Assembly (NCBI RefSeq): GCF_020177375.1
Contig: NZ_JAIWHV010000010.1
Span: 35,244-99,243, forward strand
Length of the DNA stretch: 64,000 bases
DNA from: Saliphagus infecundisoli
GTDB lineage: Archaea; Halobacteriota; Halobacteria; Halobacteriales; Natrialbaceae
Reading direction: 5' to 3'
Shown: in pieces, positions 1-9,713 of the stretch
Layout of the letters: the number at the start of each line of letters is the position of its first letter
Position numbering within the stretch: position 1 is the stretch's first letter
Notes under the pieces: model-generated
What the model saw: the letters and a program-made list of their open reading frames with translations, nothing else
What the model was told of the DNA's origin: nothing
The model's database searches: none
Made by a program: the position numbers and the translations under genes

Positions 1-102
1 GAGATCGGCGGCGAGATCCCCGACGAGGTCGTCGAGGCCGTCGACTCCTCCCGTCAGGCGATCATCGACGGCGAGATCGAGGTCCCCGACACGCTCGAGT
101 AG
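1..102 (+). CDS. C-terminal end of a BMP-family ABC transporter substrate-binding protein (partial)
   Basis: The first 33 codons, ending in TAG at 100-102, read EIGGEIPDEVVEAVDSSRQ and on to DGEIEVPDTLE. This is the usual tail of Bmp/Med-type basic membrane lipoproteins, which bind nucleosides or other ligands outside the cell and hand them to an ABC permease. The next gene, three bases on, is the matching ATPase, so this should be the binding-protein gene of the operon. Only the tail is seen, so the family call depends on context. Confidence 0.7.
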   Translation, partial: EIGGEIPDEVVEAVDSSRQAIIDGEIEVPDTLE

Positions 103-105
103 CGC

Positions 106-1728
106 ATGAGCGAGTCGGAGGGAGATACGGTAGCGGGACGGTCGGCAGGCGAGAGCGACCTCGCGGTCCATCTGGACGGGATCACCAAGCGGTTCTCGGA
201 CGTGGTCGCGAACGACGACGTCGATCTCCGCGTCGAGCGGGGGTCCGTCCACGCCCTGCTGGGCGAGAACGGCGCCGGAAAGACGACGCTGATGAACGTC
301 CTCTACGGGCTCTACGAGCCCGACGAGGGCCGCGTCGTCGTCGATGGCCGGGAACGCGGGTTCGACCGGCCGCGCGACGCCATCGACGCCGGAATCGGGA
401 TGATTCACCAGCACTTCATGCTCGTGGACACGATGACCGTCGCGGAGAACGTCGCGCTCGGCAACGAGCCCCGCAAATGGTTCGGGCTCGCGGTCGACCG
501 CGCGCGCATCGACCGCGAGATCCGCGACCTCTGTGACCGGTACGGCTTTTCCGTCGATCCAGACGCGCGGATCGGGGACGTGAGCGTCGGCGTCCGCCAG
601 CGCGTCGAGATCATCAAGGCGCTCTATCGCGGCGCGGACGTGCTGATCCTGGACGAGCCGACGGCCGTGCTCACCCCCCAAGAGGTCGAGGACCTCTACG
701 ACGTCTTGGCGGAGCTGACCGCCCAGGGAAAGACGATCATCTTCATCACCCACAAGCTGGGCGAGGCGACTCACGCGGCCGACGCGATCACCGTCCTCCG
801 GGACGGCGAGTCGGTCGGAACCGTAGACCCCGAGGGAACGAGCCGGGCGGAACTCGCCGAACTCATGGTCGGACGGGAGGTGTTGCTGGAGGCCGAGACG
901 GAGCCCGTCGAGACCGGCGAGACGGTCCTCTCGGTCGCGGACCTCTCGGTGATCGACGACCGCGACGTTCCCGTCGTCTCGGGGATCGACCTCGACGTGC
1001 GGGCCGGCGAGGTCGTCGGGATCGCCGGCGTCGACGGCAACGGCCAGGCCGAACTGGTCGAGGCGGTCGCCGGCCTTCGCACGCCCGACGCGGGGACGGT
1101 TCGCTTTTCGGGTCGCGACGTCACCGACTGGTCGCGCCGGAAGCGCATCGAGTCGGGGATGGCCTACGTCCCCGAGGACCGTCAGGAGCGCGGACTCGTC
1201 ATGCCCTTCGACCTCGTCGAGAACGCCGTCCTCGGGAGCCAGCGGGGCCCGGCGTTCGCGGGCGACGGTCGGATCGACTGGGCGGCGGTCCGCGATCACG
1301 CCGAGGACGTGGTCGGGACCTACGACGTCCGGCCCGCCACGACCGACTCCGAGGCGGCCGACCTCTCGGGGGGCAATCAACAGAAGTTCGTCGTCGGCCG
1401 GGAACTCGAGCGCGACCCCGACCTCCTCGTCGCGACCCACCCGACTCGCGGGGTCGACGTCGGCTCGACGGAGTTCGTCCACGACCGGCTGCTCGAACTT
1501 CGCCGCGAGGGGGTTGCGACCCTGCTGGTCTCCTCGAACTTGGAGGAGGTCCGGTCGCTCTCGGATCGGCTGGCGGTGATCTACGAGGGGGAGTTCGTCG
1601 ACGTGGTCGATCCCGACGCCGTCACCGAGGAGGAACTCGGCCTGCTGATGGCCGGCGAGCACCCCGAGGGGACGACGGAGTCAGAGACCGAACCCCCGGT
1701 CGGGGGCGAGGGGGGTGACGAGCGATGA
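106..1728 (+). CDS. Nucleoside/simple-sugar-type ABC transporter ATPase (two ABC domains)
   Basis: The 540-residue protein has two fused ABC ATPase domains, as in the RbsA/MglA/NupO class. The first has Walker A GENGAGKTT near residue 53, signature SVGVRQRVEI and Walker B LILDEPTAVLTP. The second has a degenerate Walker A (VDGNGQAEL), signature LSGGNQQKFVVGREL and a TRGVDVGS D-loop region. These degenerate second domains are normal in the family. The ATG is three bases after the binding-protein stop, and the end overlaps the permease start (ATGA). With the two permeases and cytidine deaminase downstream, nucleoside uptake is the likely role. Confidence 0.92.
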   Translation: MSESEGDTVAGRSAGESDLAVHLDGITKRFSDVVANDDVDLRVERGSVHALLGENGAGKTTLMNVLYGLYEPDEGRVVVDGRERGFDRPRDAIDAGIGMIHQHFMLVDTMTVAENVALGNEPRKWFGLAVDRARIDREIRDLCDRYGFSVDPDARIGDVSVGVRQRVEIIKALYRGADVLILDEPTAVLTPQEVEDLYDVLAELTAQGKTIIFITHKLGEATHAADAITVLRDGESVGTVDPEGTSRAELAELMVGREVLLEAETEPVETGETVLSVADLSVIDDRDVPVVSGIDLDVRAGEVVGIAGVDGNGQAELVEAVAGLRTPDAGTVRFSGRDVTDWSRRKRIESGMAYVPEDRQERGLVMPFDLVENAVLGSQRGPAFAGDGRIDWAAVRDHAEDVVGTYDVRPATTDSEAADLSGGNQQKFVVGRELERDPDLLVATHPTRGVDVGSTEFVHDRLLELRREGVATLLVSSNLEEVRSLSDRLAVIYEGEFVDVVDPDAVTEEELGLLMAGEHPEGTTESETEPPVGGEGGDER

Positions 1729-2948
1729 GGGATCGGATCGAGGGGCTGATCGGGCGTCTCGTCCGCGCGTCGATCGTCGAGCGGGTCGCCATCGCCGCCG
1801 CCGCCCTGGTCGCCGCGGTTGTCGTCGGCGGCGTCCTCGTCTTCGTCTCCGGGGGCTTTGCCTCGTGTGCGAGCGGGCTGGACCTGGCGGGCTGGACGTT
1901 CTGTTACAACCCGATGCAGGTCTACTACGAGCTGTTCCTCGGCGCGCTCGGCCATCCCCTCGAGGGCGGCTGGCACGTCCACAACTTCAGCCTCGCGACG
2001 ACGCTCCGGGAGACGACGCTGCTCGCCTTCGCCGGGCTCTCTGTCGCCGTCGCCTTCCGAGCGGGGCTGTTCAACATCGGCACCCAGGGACAGCTCGTCG
2101 TCGGGGGCCTGCTGACGGCGGTGACCGTCCTCTTCGCCGCCCGGTTCGTCCCCGGCGGCGCCGTCGGAACCCTCGTACTCGTCCCTCTCGGCGTGCTGGC
2201 GGGCGCGGTCGGCGGCGGGTTCTACGGCGCGATCCCCGGCGCACTGAAGGCCTACGGCGGCGCAAACGAGGTGATCACGACGATCATGCTCAACTTCGTT
2301 GCGGTCGGAGTCACCTCGACGCTTTTGTCCTGGCGGTTTCAGGACCCCGAGAGCGCGAACCCCCAGACCCGCGCCGTCCCCGAGTACGCCGAGATCCCCA
2401 CGATCCCCGTGATCGGCTACAGCCCCCGGCTGGACTTCTCGCTTCTCGCCCTCGGGTTCGCCGTTGCGTTGATGGTCGGACTCGCCTGGATGCTCGCCCG
2501 GACCTCCTTCGGCTACGAGCTCCGGGTCAGCGGGGTCCAGCCGGAGGCGGCCCGCTACGGCGGCGTCGCCGAGAAACGCATGACCGTCGCGAGCATGACC
2601 CTCTCGGGCGCCCTCGGGGGGATCGCCGGCGCGTTCTGGGTCCTGATGCAACACGGCCGCTGGCTCGAGAACGTCCCCTCGCTGGGGTTCGACGGGATCG
2701 CCGTCTCGATCCTCGCGGGGAACAATCCGCTGGGCGTCGGCGCAGCCGCCTTCCTCTTCGGCGTGCTCTCGAGCGGCGGCCGGTCGATCAACACCGCGAC
2801 GGACGTTCCCCCCGAACTGGTCGGCGTCGTCTCGGGGCTGATCATCCTGTTCGTCGCGATGCCGGAGTTCTTCCGGATGATCGGTCGGCAGTTCCTCGAC
2901 GTCGACGAGGAACCCGGCCGCGGAACCGGGGGTGGGGCCGATGAGTGA
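1725..2948 (+). CDS. ABC transporter permease, nucleoside type, subunit 1
   Basis: The 407-residue multi-span membrane protein belongs to the BPD_transp_2 (LivH/RbsC/NupP) permease family. The motif GLFNIGTQGQLVVGG near residue 111 and the EVITTIMLN segment are typical of NupP/YufP-like permeases. It is about 60 residues longer than many family members, the extra length lying in the periplasmic N-terminal region. Its start overlaps the ATPase stop by four bases and its end overlaps the second permease by eight, so the subunits are probably translationally coupled. It forms the membrane channel with the next gene product. Confidence 0.9.
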   Translation: MRDRIEGLIGRLVRASIVERVAIAAAALVAAVVVGGVLVFVSGGFASCASGLDLAGWTFCYNPMQVYYELFLGALGHPLEGGWHVHNFSLATTLRETTLLAFAGLSVAVAFRAGLFNIGTQGQLVVGGLLTAVTVLFAARFVPGGAVGTLVLVPLGVLAGAVGGGFYGAIPGALKAYGGANEVITTIMLNFVAVGVTSTLLSWRFQDPESANPQTRAVPEYAEIPTIPVIGYSPRLDFSLLALGFAVALMVGLAWMLARTSFGYELRVSGVQPEAARYGGVAEKRMTVASMTLSGALGGIAGAFWVLMQHGRWLENVPSLGFDGIAVSILAGNNPLGVGAAAFLFGVLSSGGRSINTATDVPPELVGVVSGLIILFVAMPEFFRMIGRQFLDVDEEPGRGTGGGADE

Positions 2949-4008
2949 CCTCCTCTCGCGTCGGAGCGCCGCCGTCGCCCTCGCGGTCCTCGCGGCGGTC
3001 ACGATTGCGGCCGGGCTCGTCTTTCCCGACTCGTGGGTGGGGACCGTCCTCTCCGTGCTGGCCAGCCCGGGCACACACACCGCGATGCTCCGGCTCGCCG
3101 TCCCGATCGCGCTCGCGGCCATCGGAGGGATCTTCGCCGAGAAGAGCGGCGTCATCAACATCGGGCTCGAGGGTCTGCTGATCGTCTCCGCGTTCTCGGC
3201 GATCCTCGTCACCTTCCGGCTGGGTGCCGGCGAGTCGACCGCGTTGCTCTCGAACCACTGGTGGGGGTTCGCGGTCGGCGTGATCGTGAGCACGCTGTTC
3301 GCCCTGCTCTTTGCGGCCGTCTGCATCGAGTTCGAGGCCGACCAGATCATCGCCGGGCTGGCGGTCTGGCTGATCGCGCTCGGGCTCGCGCCGTTTGCCT
3401 CCCGGATCGTCTTCGACAGCCCGAACACCGGCAACGTCGGCACGTTCGATGCCGTCACCGTTCCCGTGCTCTCGGAGGTCCCCGTCCTGGGCTACCTGCT
3501 GTTCGACACCGGCCCGGACGTCTACGTGATGCTCATCGCGGCGGTCGCGGGCTGGTACCTGCTGGCCAGGACCCGCTTCGGACGCTGGGTCGAGGCCAGC
3601 GGCGAGAACCCGAAGGCCCTCGATACGGCGGGCGTCGACGTCCGGAAGGTCCGCTACGCCGCCGTCTTGCTCTCGGGGATCTTCGCCGGCCTCGGCGGCG
3701 CCGGCTTCGCGCTCGGCCAGCTTGGCACCTTTGCGGGCGGCGGCGAGACCGACATCGGGGGCCGGGGCTTTATCGCCATCGCGACCTACCTCTTTGCGAA
3801 CTACCATCCCATCGGCGCGCTCGCCGGCTCCTTTCTCTTTGCGGGCCTGGATGCCGTCCAGATCCGGCTGCAGACCTACGGCTACGCCGTCCCGACCGAG
3901 CTCATCCGGACGATCCCCTACGTTACCGTGATCGCCGTCCTCGTCCTCTTCGGGAAGACGCGGCTCCCGGAGGCGGCCGGCGAGCCCTACGATCCCGACG
4001 AGGACTGA
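2941..4008 (+). CDS. ABC transporter permease, nucleoside type, subunit 2
   Basis: The second BPD_transp_2 permease is about 355 residues with 8-10 predicted membrane spans. The segment EKSGVINIGLEGLLIVSAF near residue 60 is the characteristic NupQ-type motif. I chose the ATG at 2941, which overlaps the previous gene by eight bases; a GTG at 2932 would add three residues. With subunit 1 and the double ATPase it completes the transporter. The cytidine deaminase just downstream fits import of cytidine or deoxycytidine for salvage, although the ligand is inferred from context only. Confidence 0.9.
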   Translation: MSDLLSRRSAAVALAVLAAVTIAAGLVFPDSWVGTVLSVLASPGTHTAMLRLAVPIALAAIGGIFAEKSGVINIGLEGLLIVSAFSAILVTFRLGAGESTALLSNHWWGFAVGVIVSTLFALLFAAVCIEFEADQIIAGLAVWLIALGLAPFASRIVFDSPNTGNVGTFDAVTVPVLSEVPVLGYLLFDTGPDVYVMLIAAVAGWYLLARTRFGRWVEASGENPKALDTAGVDVRKVRYAAVLLSGIFAGLGGAGFALGQLGTFAGGGETDIGGRGFIAIATYLFANYHPIGALAGSFLFAGLDAVQIRLQTYGYAVPTELIRTIPYVTVIAVLVLFGKTRLPEAAGEPYDPDED

Positions 4009-4131
4009 TACGGTCGGAGACGAGTCAGTGCACCGTCGATCGCAATGCGGTGTGCGATCAAACGGTAAATCGTCGTCTCCGACGGTATGACGAACCGATG
4101 CACCGATGGGCCTGGGGATCGACCTCCGCCC

Positions 4132-4527
4132 ATGACCGATCGCCAGGACCTGATCGAGGCCGCCCGCGAGATCCAGACCGAAGCCCACGTCCCCTACTCG
4201 GAGTACCGCGTCGGCGCCGCCATAGAGACGACCGATGGCGAGGTATACACGGGCTGTAACATCGAGAACGCCAACTACAGCAACAGCTTGCACGCCGAGG
4301 AGGTCGCCGTCGGGAAGGCGATCGCCGACGGAAATCGCGACTTCTCCCGGATCGCCGTCAGCTCCTCGCGCCGGGACGGCGTCACCCCCTGTGGGATGTG
4401 TCGCCAGACGCTCGCGGAGTTCTGTGGCGAGGAGTTTCCGGTGTTCTGTGACGCGGACGGCGAGGTCGAGGCGTACACCCTCGGCGAGCTCCTCCCGGCG
4501 GCGATCAGCGAGGAGACCTTGGAGTAG
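4132..4527 (+). CDS. cdd: Cytidine deaminase
   Basis: This 131-residue enzyme deaminates cytidine and deoxycytidine to the uridine forms for pyrimidine salvage. The zinc site is visible as HAEEVAVGKAI (His ligand and catalytic Glu) and PCGMCRQTLAEF (two Cys ligands). Length matches the homotetrameric class. I chose the ATG at 4132, where family homology begins. An in-frame ATG at 4087 lies about 22 bases after a TATA-like stretch near 4062-4068 and would add 15 residues, so the true start is open. It follows the nucleoside transporter genes by 123 bases and is probably part of the same salvage unit. Confidence 0.93.
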   Translation: MTDRQDLIEAAREIQTEAHVPYSEYRVGAAIETTDGEVYTGCNIENANYSNSLHAEEVAVGKAIADGNRDFSRIAVSSSRRDGVTPCGMCRQTLAEFCGEEFPVFCDADGEVEAYTLGELLPAAISEETLE

Positions 4528-4580
4528 CGACGACCGCGAGCGACCGCCACACCTATCCCCCGTTCCCCGAAACGAGGGCC

Positions 4581-5027
4581 ATGCTCGAGCGCCTCCGGAA
4601 GCGGGTCCGCGGCAACGGCGAGCCGGTCGTCGGCCTCTTCGTCGACGGGCCGAACGTCCTCCGCGAGGAGTTCGACGTCGATCTCGACGACGTCCGCGAG
4701 GCCGGACGCGGGCTGGGACGGCTCGGCGTCTGCCGGCTCTATCTGAACGAACACGCGACTCCGGGACTGATTCAGGCCGCCGAGGCCAGGGGGTTCGAGG
4801 TCGTCGTCACCAGCGGCGACGTCGACGTCCGCCTCGCGGTCGACGCGACCGCCCTCGCCGACGCTATCGACGTCCTCGCGGTCGTCTCACGGGATACGGA
4901 CTTCAAACCAGTCGTCGAGCACGCCGGCCGGAACGGGCTCCGGACGGTCGCGATCGCCCCCGGGACCTATGGAGGGTCGGACGCGCTCCCGAACGCCGCC
5001 GACGAGTCGATGAGCCTCGAGGACTAG
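4581..5027 (+). CDS. NYN-domain (PIN-like) protein, TIGR00288-type
   Basis: The 148-residue protein has the NYN/LabA-like fold pattern of acidic residues: [11 protein letters not shown] near residue 20, [11 protein letters not shown] near 80 and [14 protein letters not shown] near 100. These Asp residues form the metal site of PIN-like ribonucleases. Family members are thought to process or degrade RNA, but the substrate of this archaeal branch is unknown. It lies 53 bases after cdd on the same strand, and its stop overlaps the convergent subtilase gene by four bases. Confidence 0.82.
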   Translation: MLERLRKRVRGNGEPVVGLFVDGPNVLREEFDVDLDDVREAGRGLGRLGVCRLYLNEHATPGLIQAAEARGFEVVVTSGDVDVRLAVDATALADAIDVLAVVSRDTDFKPVVEHAGRNGLRTVAIAPGTYGGSDALPNAADESMSLED

Positions 5028-6619
5028 ATCCCCTTCTCGGTGATCTCTAAGTCGTAGGTGCCGCTGCCCGACCAGGCGTCAACCATCACGTACAGCGGTT
5101 CCTGGCTGGGGTCGTCGACGACGATCTCCTCGTCGCTACCCCAGTTGTACGACCGGTGGTCGTAGCTCGCGGTCGTCGGACAGCCCCCGCCCTCGTTGGC
5201 GTAGAGGTCGAAGGTCGCGTCCGAGGGCCCCTGGAGGTCGACGACGACCTGGCAGGTGTCCGCGAGCTCCCACTCGTAGGACCAGCAGTCGGAGCCGCCA
5301 CTCGAGAGCGACTGATCGGAGATGGCGGTCGTCGTTCGGGCGTCACCACAGGTGCCCCCTCCCCCGCCGCCTCCGCCGCCACCGCCGTCGCCGGGTTCGG
5401 TGCCGACCGCGGCCTCGGCGTCGACGCGACCCGAACCCTGTTCGTCGGCCGAGAGGCCGACGTCCTCGGCGGTGTTCTTCAGGTGCATCCGGGTGTCGGC
5501 GGTGTCCGTTCCCCACTGCGAGATCGCGAGTCCGGCGACGCCGGCGACGACCGGCGAGGCCATCGAGGTCCCCGAGAGCTGGTCGTAGTCGTCCCAGGGT
5601 ATCGTCGAGAGCACGTTACTGCCGGGCGCACAGAGTTCGATCTCCTCGCCGACGTTCGAGTAGGCCGCGAGCGAGCCGTCGGGGTCGAGCGCCGAGACGG
5701 CCAGACACTCGTCGTAGGCCGCGGGGTAGGAGACGCTCGCCCCGTAGTCGTTGCCCGCGGCGGCGACGACGAGCGAGCCCTGGTTCTGGGCGTAGGAGAC
5801 GGCGTTTTGCATGGTGGTCGTCGAACCGCCGCCACCCAGCGAGAGGTTGATGACGTCGGCACCCTGGTCGGCCGACCACGTGATCGCGTCGGCGATGTCC
5901 GACAGCGAGCCGCCGCCGCTCTCGTCCAACGCGCGCGCCGAGAGCAGCGAGCAATCGCTGATCCCGGCGTGGCCGGTCCCGTTGTCGGTGCCGCCCGCGG
6001 CGATCCCGCCGACGTGGGTGCCGTGGTTCTCGTCTTGCTGGACGGGATAGGGGTCGGCGTCGTCGTCCGCGAAGTCCCGACCGTAGTTCGAGACGCTGCC
6101 GTCCACGTTCCCCTCGAGGTCGGCGTGGTCGTACTGGATCCCCTGGTCGACCACCGATATCGTCACGTCGGAATCGCCCAGGGTGGCGTCCCAGGCGCCC
6201 TCACAGCCCACCATCTCCGGGGCGTACTGGTCGCCGTAGCGGGGATCGTTCGGGGTGAAAAGCGCCTCGAACGTGACGTTCGGTTCGGCGTACCGGACGT
6301 GCTCTTTCCGGGTGATCGTGTCGACGAAGTTCTCGCGTGCGCGGTCGGGGGTGTGGCTCGGGAACTTCACAGCGACGTAGCCGATCCGGTTGTTCGAGCC
6401 GACGACCTTCGCTCTCCCGGGAACGTGACGACGGACCGATCCCTCGAGGTCCGAGACCGCGCCCTTGGCGACGCCGACGAGGATCTCGTCTTTCTTCGGT
6501 CCCGCTCCCCGCCCGGGATTCGCGACGGTGAGCCCCGAGAACAGCCCGCCAGCGCCGGCGGCGCCGAGGAGTTTCAGCGCGGTTCGCCTGTCGACTGCCG
6601 GAGTGTCATAGTCTGGCAT
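5024..6619 (-). CDS. Tat-exported subtilisin-like serine protease (halolysin type)
   Basis: The 531-residue S8 peptidase starts at the ATG at 6619; an in-frame TTG at 6646 is less likely. The Tat signal reads [16 protein letters not shown], followed by an I9-type propeptide to about residue 118. The catalytic residues are Asp158 (VVDQG), His199 (NHGTHVGG) and Ser352 (GTSMASP), with oxyanion Asn290 (AAGND). A run of glycines near residue 415 links to a roughly 100-residue C-terminal beta domain containing two Cys pairs. The enzyme should fold in the cytoplasm, be exported by Tat and mature outside. It is transcribed divergently from the TatD-like gene. Confidence 0.95.
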   Translation of the reverse strand: MPDYDTPAVDRRTALKLLGAAGAGGLFSGLTVANPGRGAGPKKDEILVGVAKGAVSDLEGSVRRHVPGRAKVVGSNNRIGYVAVKFPSHTPDRARENFVDTITRKEHVRYAEPNVTFEALFTPNDPRYGDQYAPEMVGCEGAWDATLGDSDVTISVVDQGIQYDHADLEGNVDGSVSNYGRDFADDDADPYPVQQDENHGTHVGGIAAGGTDNGTGHAGISDCSLLSARALDESGGGSLSDIADAITWSADQGADVINLSLGGGGSTTTMQNAVSYAQNQGSLVVAAAGNDYGASVSYPAAYDECLAVSALDPDGSLAAYSNVGEEIELCAPGSNVLSTIPWDDYDQLSGTSMASPVVAGVAGLAISQWGTDTADTRMHLKNTAEDVGLSADEQGSGRVDAEAAVGTEPGDGGGGGGGGGGGTCGDARTTTAISDQSLSSGGSDCWSYEWELADTCQVVVDLQGPSDATFDLYANEGGGCPTTASYDHRSYNWGSDEEIVVDDPSQEPLYVMVDAWSGSGTYDLEITEKGI

Positions 6620-6778
6620 GACGTACCGTCCCGAAGTAGTTACCAACGGAAATTACTTTCGGTATTCGGAGAGTGTACGACGGGGTGGTAGGTCGCGTGC
6701 CACTGTCGGTGCCGTCGCCCGTCTGCGTGTCCGGCACGAACCGCCGGACTTCTATCGCTCCGATCCGAACGTCCGGCG

Positions 6779-7642
6779 ATGACCGACCCCGATACGCCCG
6801 TTCTGGACAACCACCTCCACCTCAACCCCGACAACGGGCGGGGGCTCGCCGCCGTCGACGACTTTCGGCGGCTGGGCGGGACCCACCTGATCGTGGTGAA
6901 CAAACCGTCCTGGCATCTGGGCCAGGACGTCGAGGGAGGCGAGGAGTTCCGGCCCGTCTTCGATCGCACCCTCGATGTCGTCGCGGAAGCCGCCGACCGG
7001 CTCCCGGGAACCGCGTGGCCCGTCCTGGGCGTCCATCCCGGACTCGTGACCCGGCTGGTCGACGACCGGGGGCTCTCCCCCGAGCGCGCGGGCGACCTCA
7101 TGATCGAGGGTCTCGAGCTCGCGGCCGACTACGTCGCGGAGGGGGAGGCTCTCGGGTTGAAGTCCGGGCGACCCCACTACGACGTTCCGGAGGCAGTGTG
7201 GGAGGCGTCCAACCGGGTCATGCGCCGGGCGTTCTCCCTCGGCGCTGACCTCGACTGTGCCGTCCAGCTCCACACTGAGGAAAGCGAGGACCTCACCGTG
7301 GTCGCGGGCTGGGCCGAAGAGGCGGGGCTTCCGGCCCACCGCGTCGTCAAACACTACGCCAGCGGCCGTCTGGCGGGCCCGACCCCGAGCGTCATGTCCG
7401 AAAAGGATTGGCTCCGGGAGGCCGCCGAGCGCGGCGACCCCTTCCTGATGGAGACCGACTTCGTCGACGACCCCGACCGGCCCGGCGCGGTGCTCGGGCC
7501 AAAAACGGTCCCTCGACGGGTCGACTGGCTCGAGGCGGAGGGGCACGCCGAGGCGATCCGGACTGCCCACGTCGAGACACCTCGACTGGTGTACGGGGTC
7601 GACACCGAGGCCACCCTCGATCCGGGGGGTGAGAACGGATGA
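6779..7642 (+). CDS. TatD-related metal-dependent hydrolase (TIM barrel)
   Basis: The 287-residue amidohydrolase-superfamily protein resembles archaeal COG1099. Metal ligands are visible as LDNHLHLNP near residue 9, the Glu/Lys region around GLKSGRPHYD, AVQLHTEES near 162, VVKHYAS near 188 and METDFVDDP near 224. TatD relatives are metal-dependent nucleases or phosphoesterases, but the substrate of this branch is not established. The ATG at 6779 fits the start of homology. It may be the first gene of a unit with the carbamoyltransferase, although that gene has its own TATA box. Confidence 0.82.
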   Translation: MTDPDTPVLDNHLHLNPDNGRGLAAVDDFRRLGGTHLIVVNKPSWHLGQDVEGGEEFRPVFDRTLDVVAEAADRLPGTAWPVLGVHPGLVTRLVDDRGLSPERAGDLMIEGLELAADYVAEGEALGLKSGRPHYDVPEAVWEASNRVMRRAFSLGADLDCAVQLHTEESEDLTVVAGWAEEAGLPAHRVVKHYASGRLAGPTPSVMSEKDWLREAAERGDPFLMETDFVDDPDRPGAVLGPKTVPRRVDWLEAEGHAEAIRTAHVETPRLVYGVDTEATLDPGGENG

Positions 7643-7667
7643 CCCGGCCCGATCGGTTGCATGGGTA

Positions 7668-7675
7668 TTTTTATA
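7668..7675 (+). promoter_or_regulatory. TATA box for the carbamoyltransferase gene
   Basis: TTTTTATA lies about 45 bases before the ATG at 7716. Initiation some 25-27 bases downstream would leave a 5' leader of roughly 15-20 bases. Inference from sequence only. Confidence 0.6.
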
Positions 7676-7715
7676 GCCACCTTCCCTCTTGCGGACCAAC
7701 AACTCTCCGTCACGT

Positions 7716-9539
7716 ATGAGTCCCCCACAGTACACGCTCGCCTTCAAACCCGCAATCGGCCTCTACGGGCAACACGACCCGAGTTCCGTCCTCTTCGAGG
7801 ATGGGGTCCCCGTTTTCGGGATCGAGGAGGAGCGCCTGACGCGTCAGAAACACGCCGTCGAGACGTTCCCCCGGCTGGCGATCGAGGCCTGCCTCGACTA
7901 CCGCGCGCTCGAGCTCTCCGAGGTCGACCGCGTCCTTCTTCCCTACGACCCGAGCCTCCGTTCGCGCATCCGCTCGCACTATCTCGGCGACGCGCTCCGG
8001 GCGCCCGGGATCGCCCGGAAGATCTCCGCTCTGGAACGGACCCTGGTCGCCGAGATCCGGGGGAACTTCCTGCCGACCCGGGAGATCGAGACCAAACTCG
8101 CAGAGATCGGTACCCCGGTCCCCGAGGTCGAAACGCGCTCCCATCACCTCTGTCACGCCGCAAGTGCCTTTCACCCCTCCGGCTTTTCGGAGGCCGCGGT
8201 GTTGACGATCGACGCGAAAGGCGAGTACGACTCGACGGTCGTCTGGCACGGCTCCGATCGGGGCCTGAAACGGCTGCGAACGTACGACCACCCCAACAGC
8301 CTCGGACTGTTCTTCGCGATCGTCACCGAGTTCCTGGGCTACCGGATGTTCAACGGCGAGGGGAAGGTGATGGGACTGGCCCCCTACGGCCGGGAGAACC
8401 CCGGGATCGAGCGCGCGCTCCGAGGGCTGGTCGACCTCGGGGTCGATTACGACGTGACGCCGCTGACCCGGCGCTGGGGGACGGGCTACGGCGTCAACGT
8501 CCTGGAGGATATTTTCGACCGGTCGCGGACCGAGACCCCCGGCGAGTTCGACCAGTGGGAGAAGGATCTCGCGTACACCGCCCAGAAGCTCTTGGAGGAG
8601 ACGGTCGTCGAGATCGCCGAGGACGCCGTCTCGAAGACGGGTGCCTCGAACGTGGCGCTCTCGGGCGGGGTCGCCCTGAACTGCAAGCTCAACAAGCGGA
8701 TCCGGGAGTCCCCCGCCGTCGAGTCGACGTTCGTCCAGCCCGTCGCCAACGACGCGGGCCTCGCGCTGGGTGCCGGCTGGGTCGACCAACACCCCTCGGA
8801 GGTCGAGCGCCAGTCGACGGTCTACCTCGGTCCCGCCTACGACGACGACCAGATCGAACGACGCCTCCGGACCAACAAGATCCCCTACGCCACCCCCGAC
8901 GACGTAGAGGGCTACGTCGCCTCCCGGCTCGCCGAGGGCGCGCTGGTTGGCTGGTTCCAGGGCCGGATGGAGATGGGTCCCCGGGCCCTGGGCGCCAGAA
9001 GCATCCTCGCCGACCCCCGTTCGATCGAGTCCAGGGATCGGGTCAACGAGTTCGTCAAACACCGCGAGGAGTGGCGTCCGTTCGCCCCCTCGATGAAAGA
9101 GGAGGCCGCCCCAGACTACCTCGTCGATGGTGCGCCCTCCCCTTTCATGATCGACACGTTCGACGTCCGCCCGGAGAAAGTAGAGGACCTCGCCGCGGTC
9201 GTCCACCCCGCCGACGACACGACCCGGCCCCAGACCGTCCGGGAGGACCAGCATCCCCGCTACTACCGACTGCTCTCCGCGTTCGAGGAGATCACCGGGG
9301 TACCGGTCGTGCTCAACACCTCGTTCAACGACCACGGCGAGCCGATCGTCAACACGCCCACCGAGGCGATCAAGGACTTCTACGGGATGGGCCTGGACGC
9401 CCTCGTCCTCGGCGACTACGTCCTCGAGAAGGACCCCGCCCGGTTCGACTCGATGGAGGAGTTGGCCGACTCCGCGACCGTGCCCGACGTCGCGCAGTCG
9501 GCTTCGGAGGGTCGATCCCCCGTCATCTCGGGGTCCTGA
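7716..9539 (+). CDS. Carbamoyltransferase (NodU/CmcH/TobZ family)
   Basis: The 607-residue protein has the N-terminal Kae1/ASKHA-like domain with HHLCHAASAF near residue 141, whose His residues bind metal and nucleotide. It also carries the C-terminal domain with VGWFQGRMEMGPRALGARS near residue 410 and VLNTSFNDHGEP near 529. Family members make carbamoyl-adenylate from carbamoyl phosphate and ATP and transfer the carbamoyl group to a hydroxyl. The acceptor here is unknown, since no glycosyltransferase, antibiotic or nodulation-type genes lie nearby. The start at 7716 is preferred over a TTG at 7689. Confidence 0.93.
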   Translation: MSPPQYTLAFKPAIGLYGQHDPSSVLFEDGVPVFGIEEERLTRQKHAVETFPRLAIEACLDYRALELSEVDRVLLPYDPSLRSRIRSHYLGDALRAPGIARKISALERTLVAEIRGNFLPTREIETKLAEIGTPVPEVETRSHHLCHAASAFHPSGFSEAAVLTIDAKGEYDSTVVWHGSDRGLKRLRTYDHPNSLGLFFAIVTEFLGYRMFNGEGKVMGLAPYGRENPGIERALRGLVDLGVDYDVTPLTRRWGTGYGVNVLEDIFDRSRTETPGEFDQWEKDLAYTAQKLLEETVVEIAEDAVSKTGASNVALSGGVALNCKLNKRIRESPAVESTFVQPVANDAGLALGAGWVDQHPSEVERQSTVYLGPAYDDDQIERRLRTNKIPYATPDDVEGYVASRLAEGALVGWFQGRMEMGPRALGARSILADPRSIESRDRVNEFVKHREEWRPFAPSMKEEAAPDYLVDGAPSPFMIDTFDVRPEKVEDLAAVVHPADDTTRPQTVREDQHPRYYRLLSAFEEITGVPVVLNTSFNDHGEPIVNTPTEAIKDFYGMGLDALVLGDYVLEKDPARFDSMEELADSATVPDVAQSASEGRSPVISGS

Positions 9540-9683
9540 GCTCCCCGGAGCGGACGCCGGGAAACTCGCAGTTCGATGGCGCTGTGGAGACCGCCCGAAC
9601 CGTTCGGGAGTGAGAGACGGCCACACCCCGGCGACGGGAGTTCGCCGCGGCAAGCGGGACGTCCCGTTGCTGGTTCTGGGACG

Positions 9684-9690
9684 TTTATAA
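9684..9690 (+). promoter_or_regulatory. TATA box for the HTH gene at 9714
   Basis: TTTATAA is centred 27 bases before the ATG at 9714, so the transcript is probably leaderless. This supports choosing that ATG over upstream in-frame starts. Confidence 0.65.
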
Positions 9691-9713
9691 CCCTCCGTGC
9701 GAACACCGACACG

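Noticed and set aside
1581..3458. A 625-codon minus-strand frame across the permease genes
   Set aside because: It is antisense to two clear transporter genes that have ATGA overlaps and conserved motifs.
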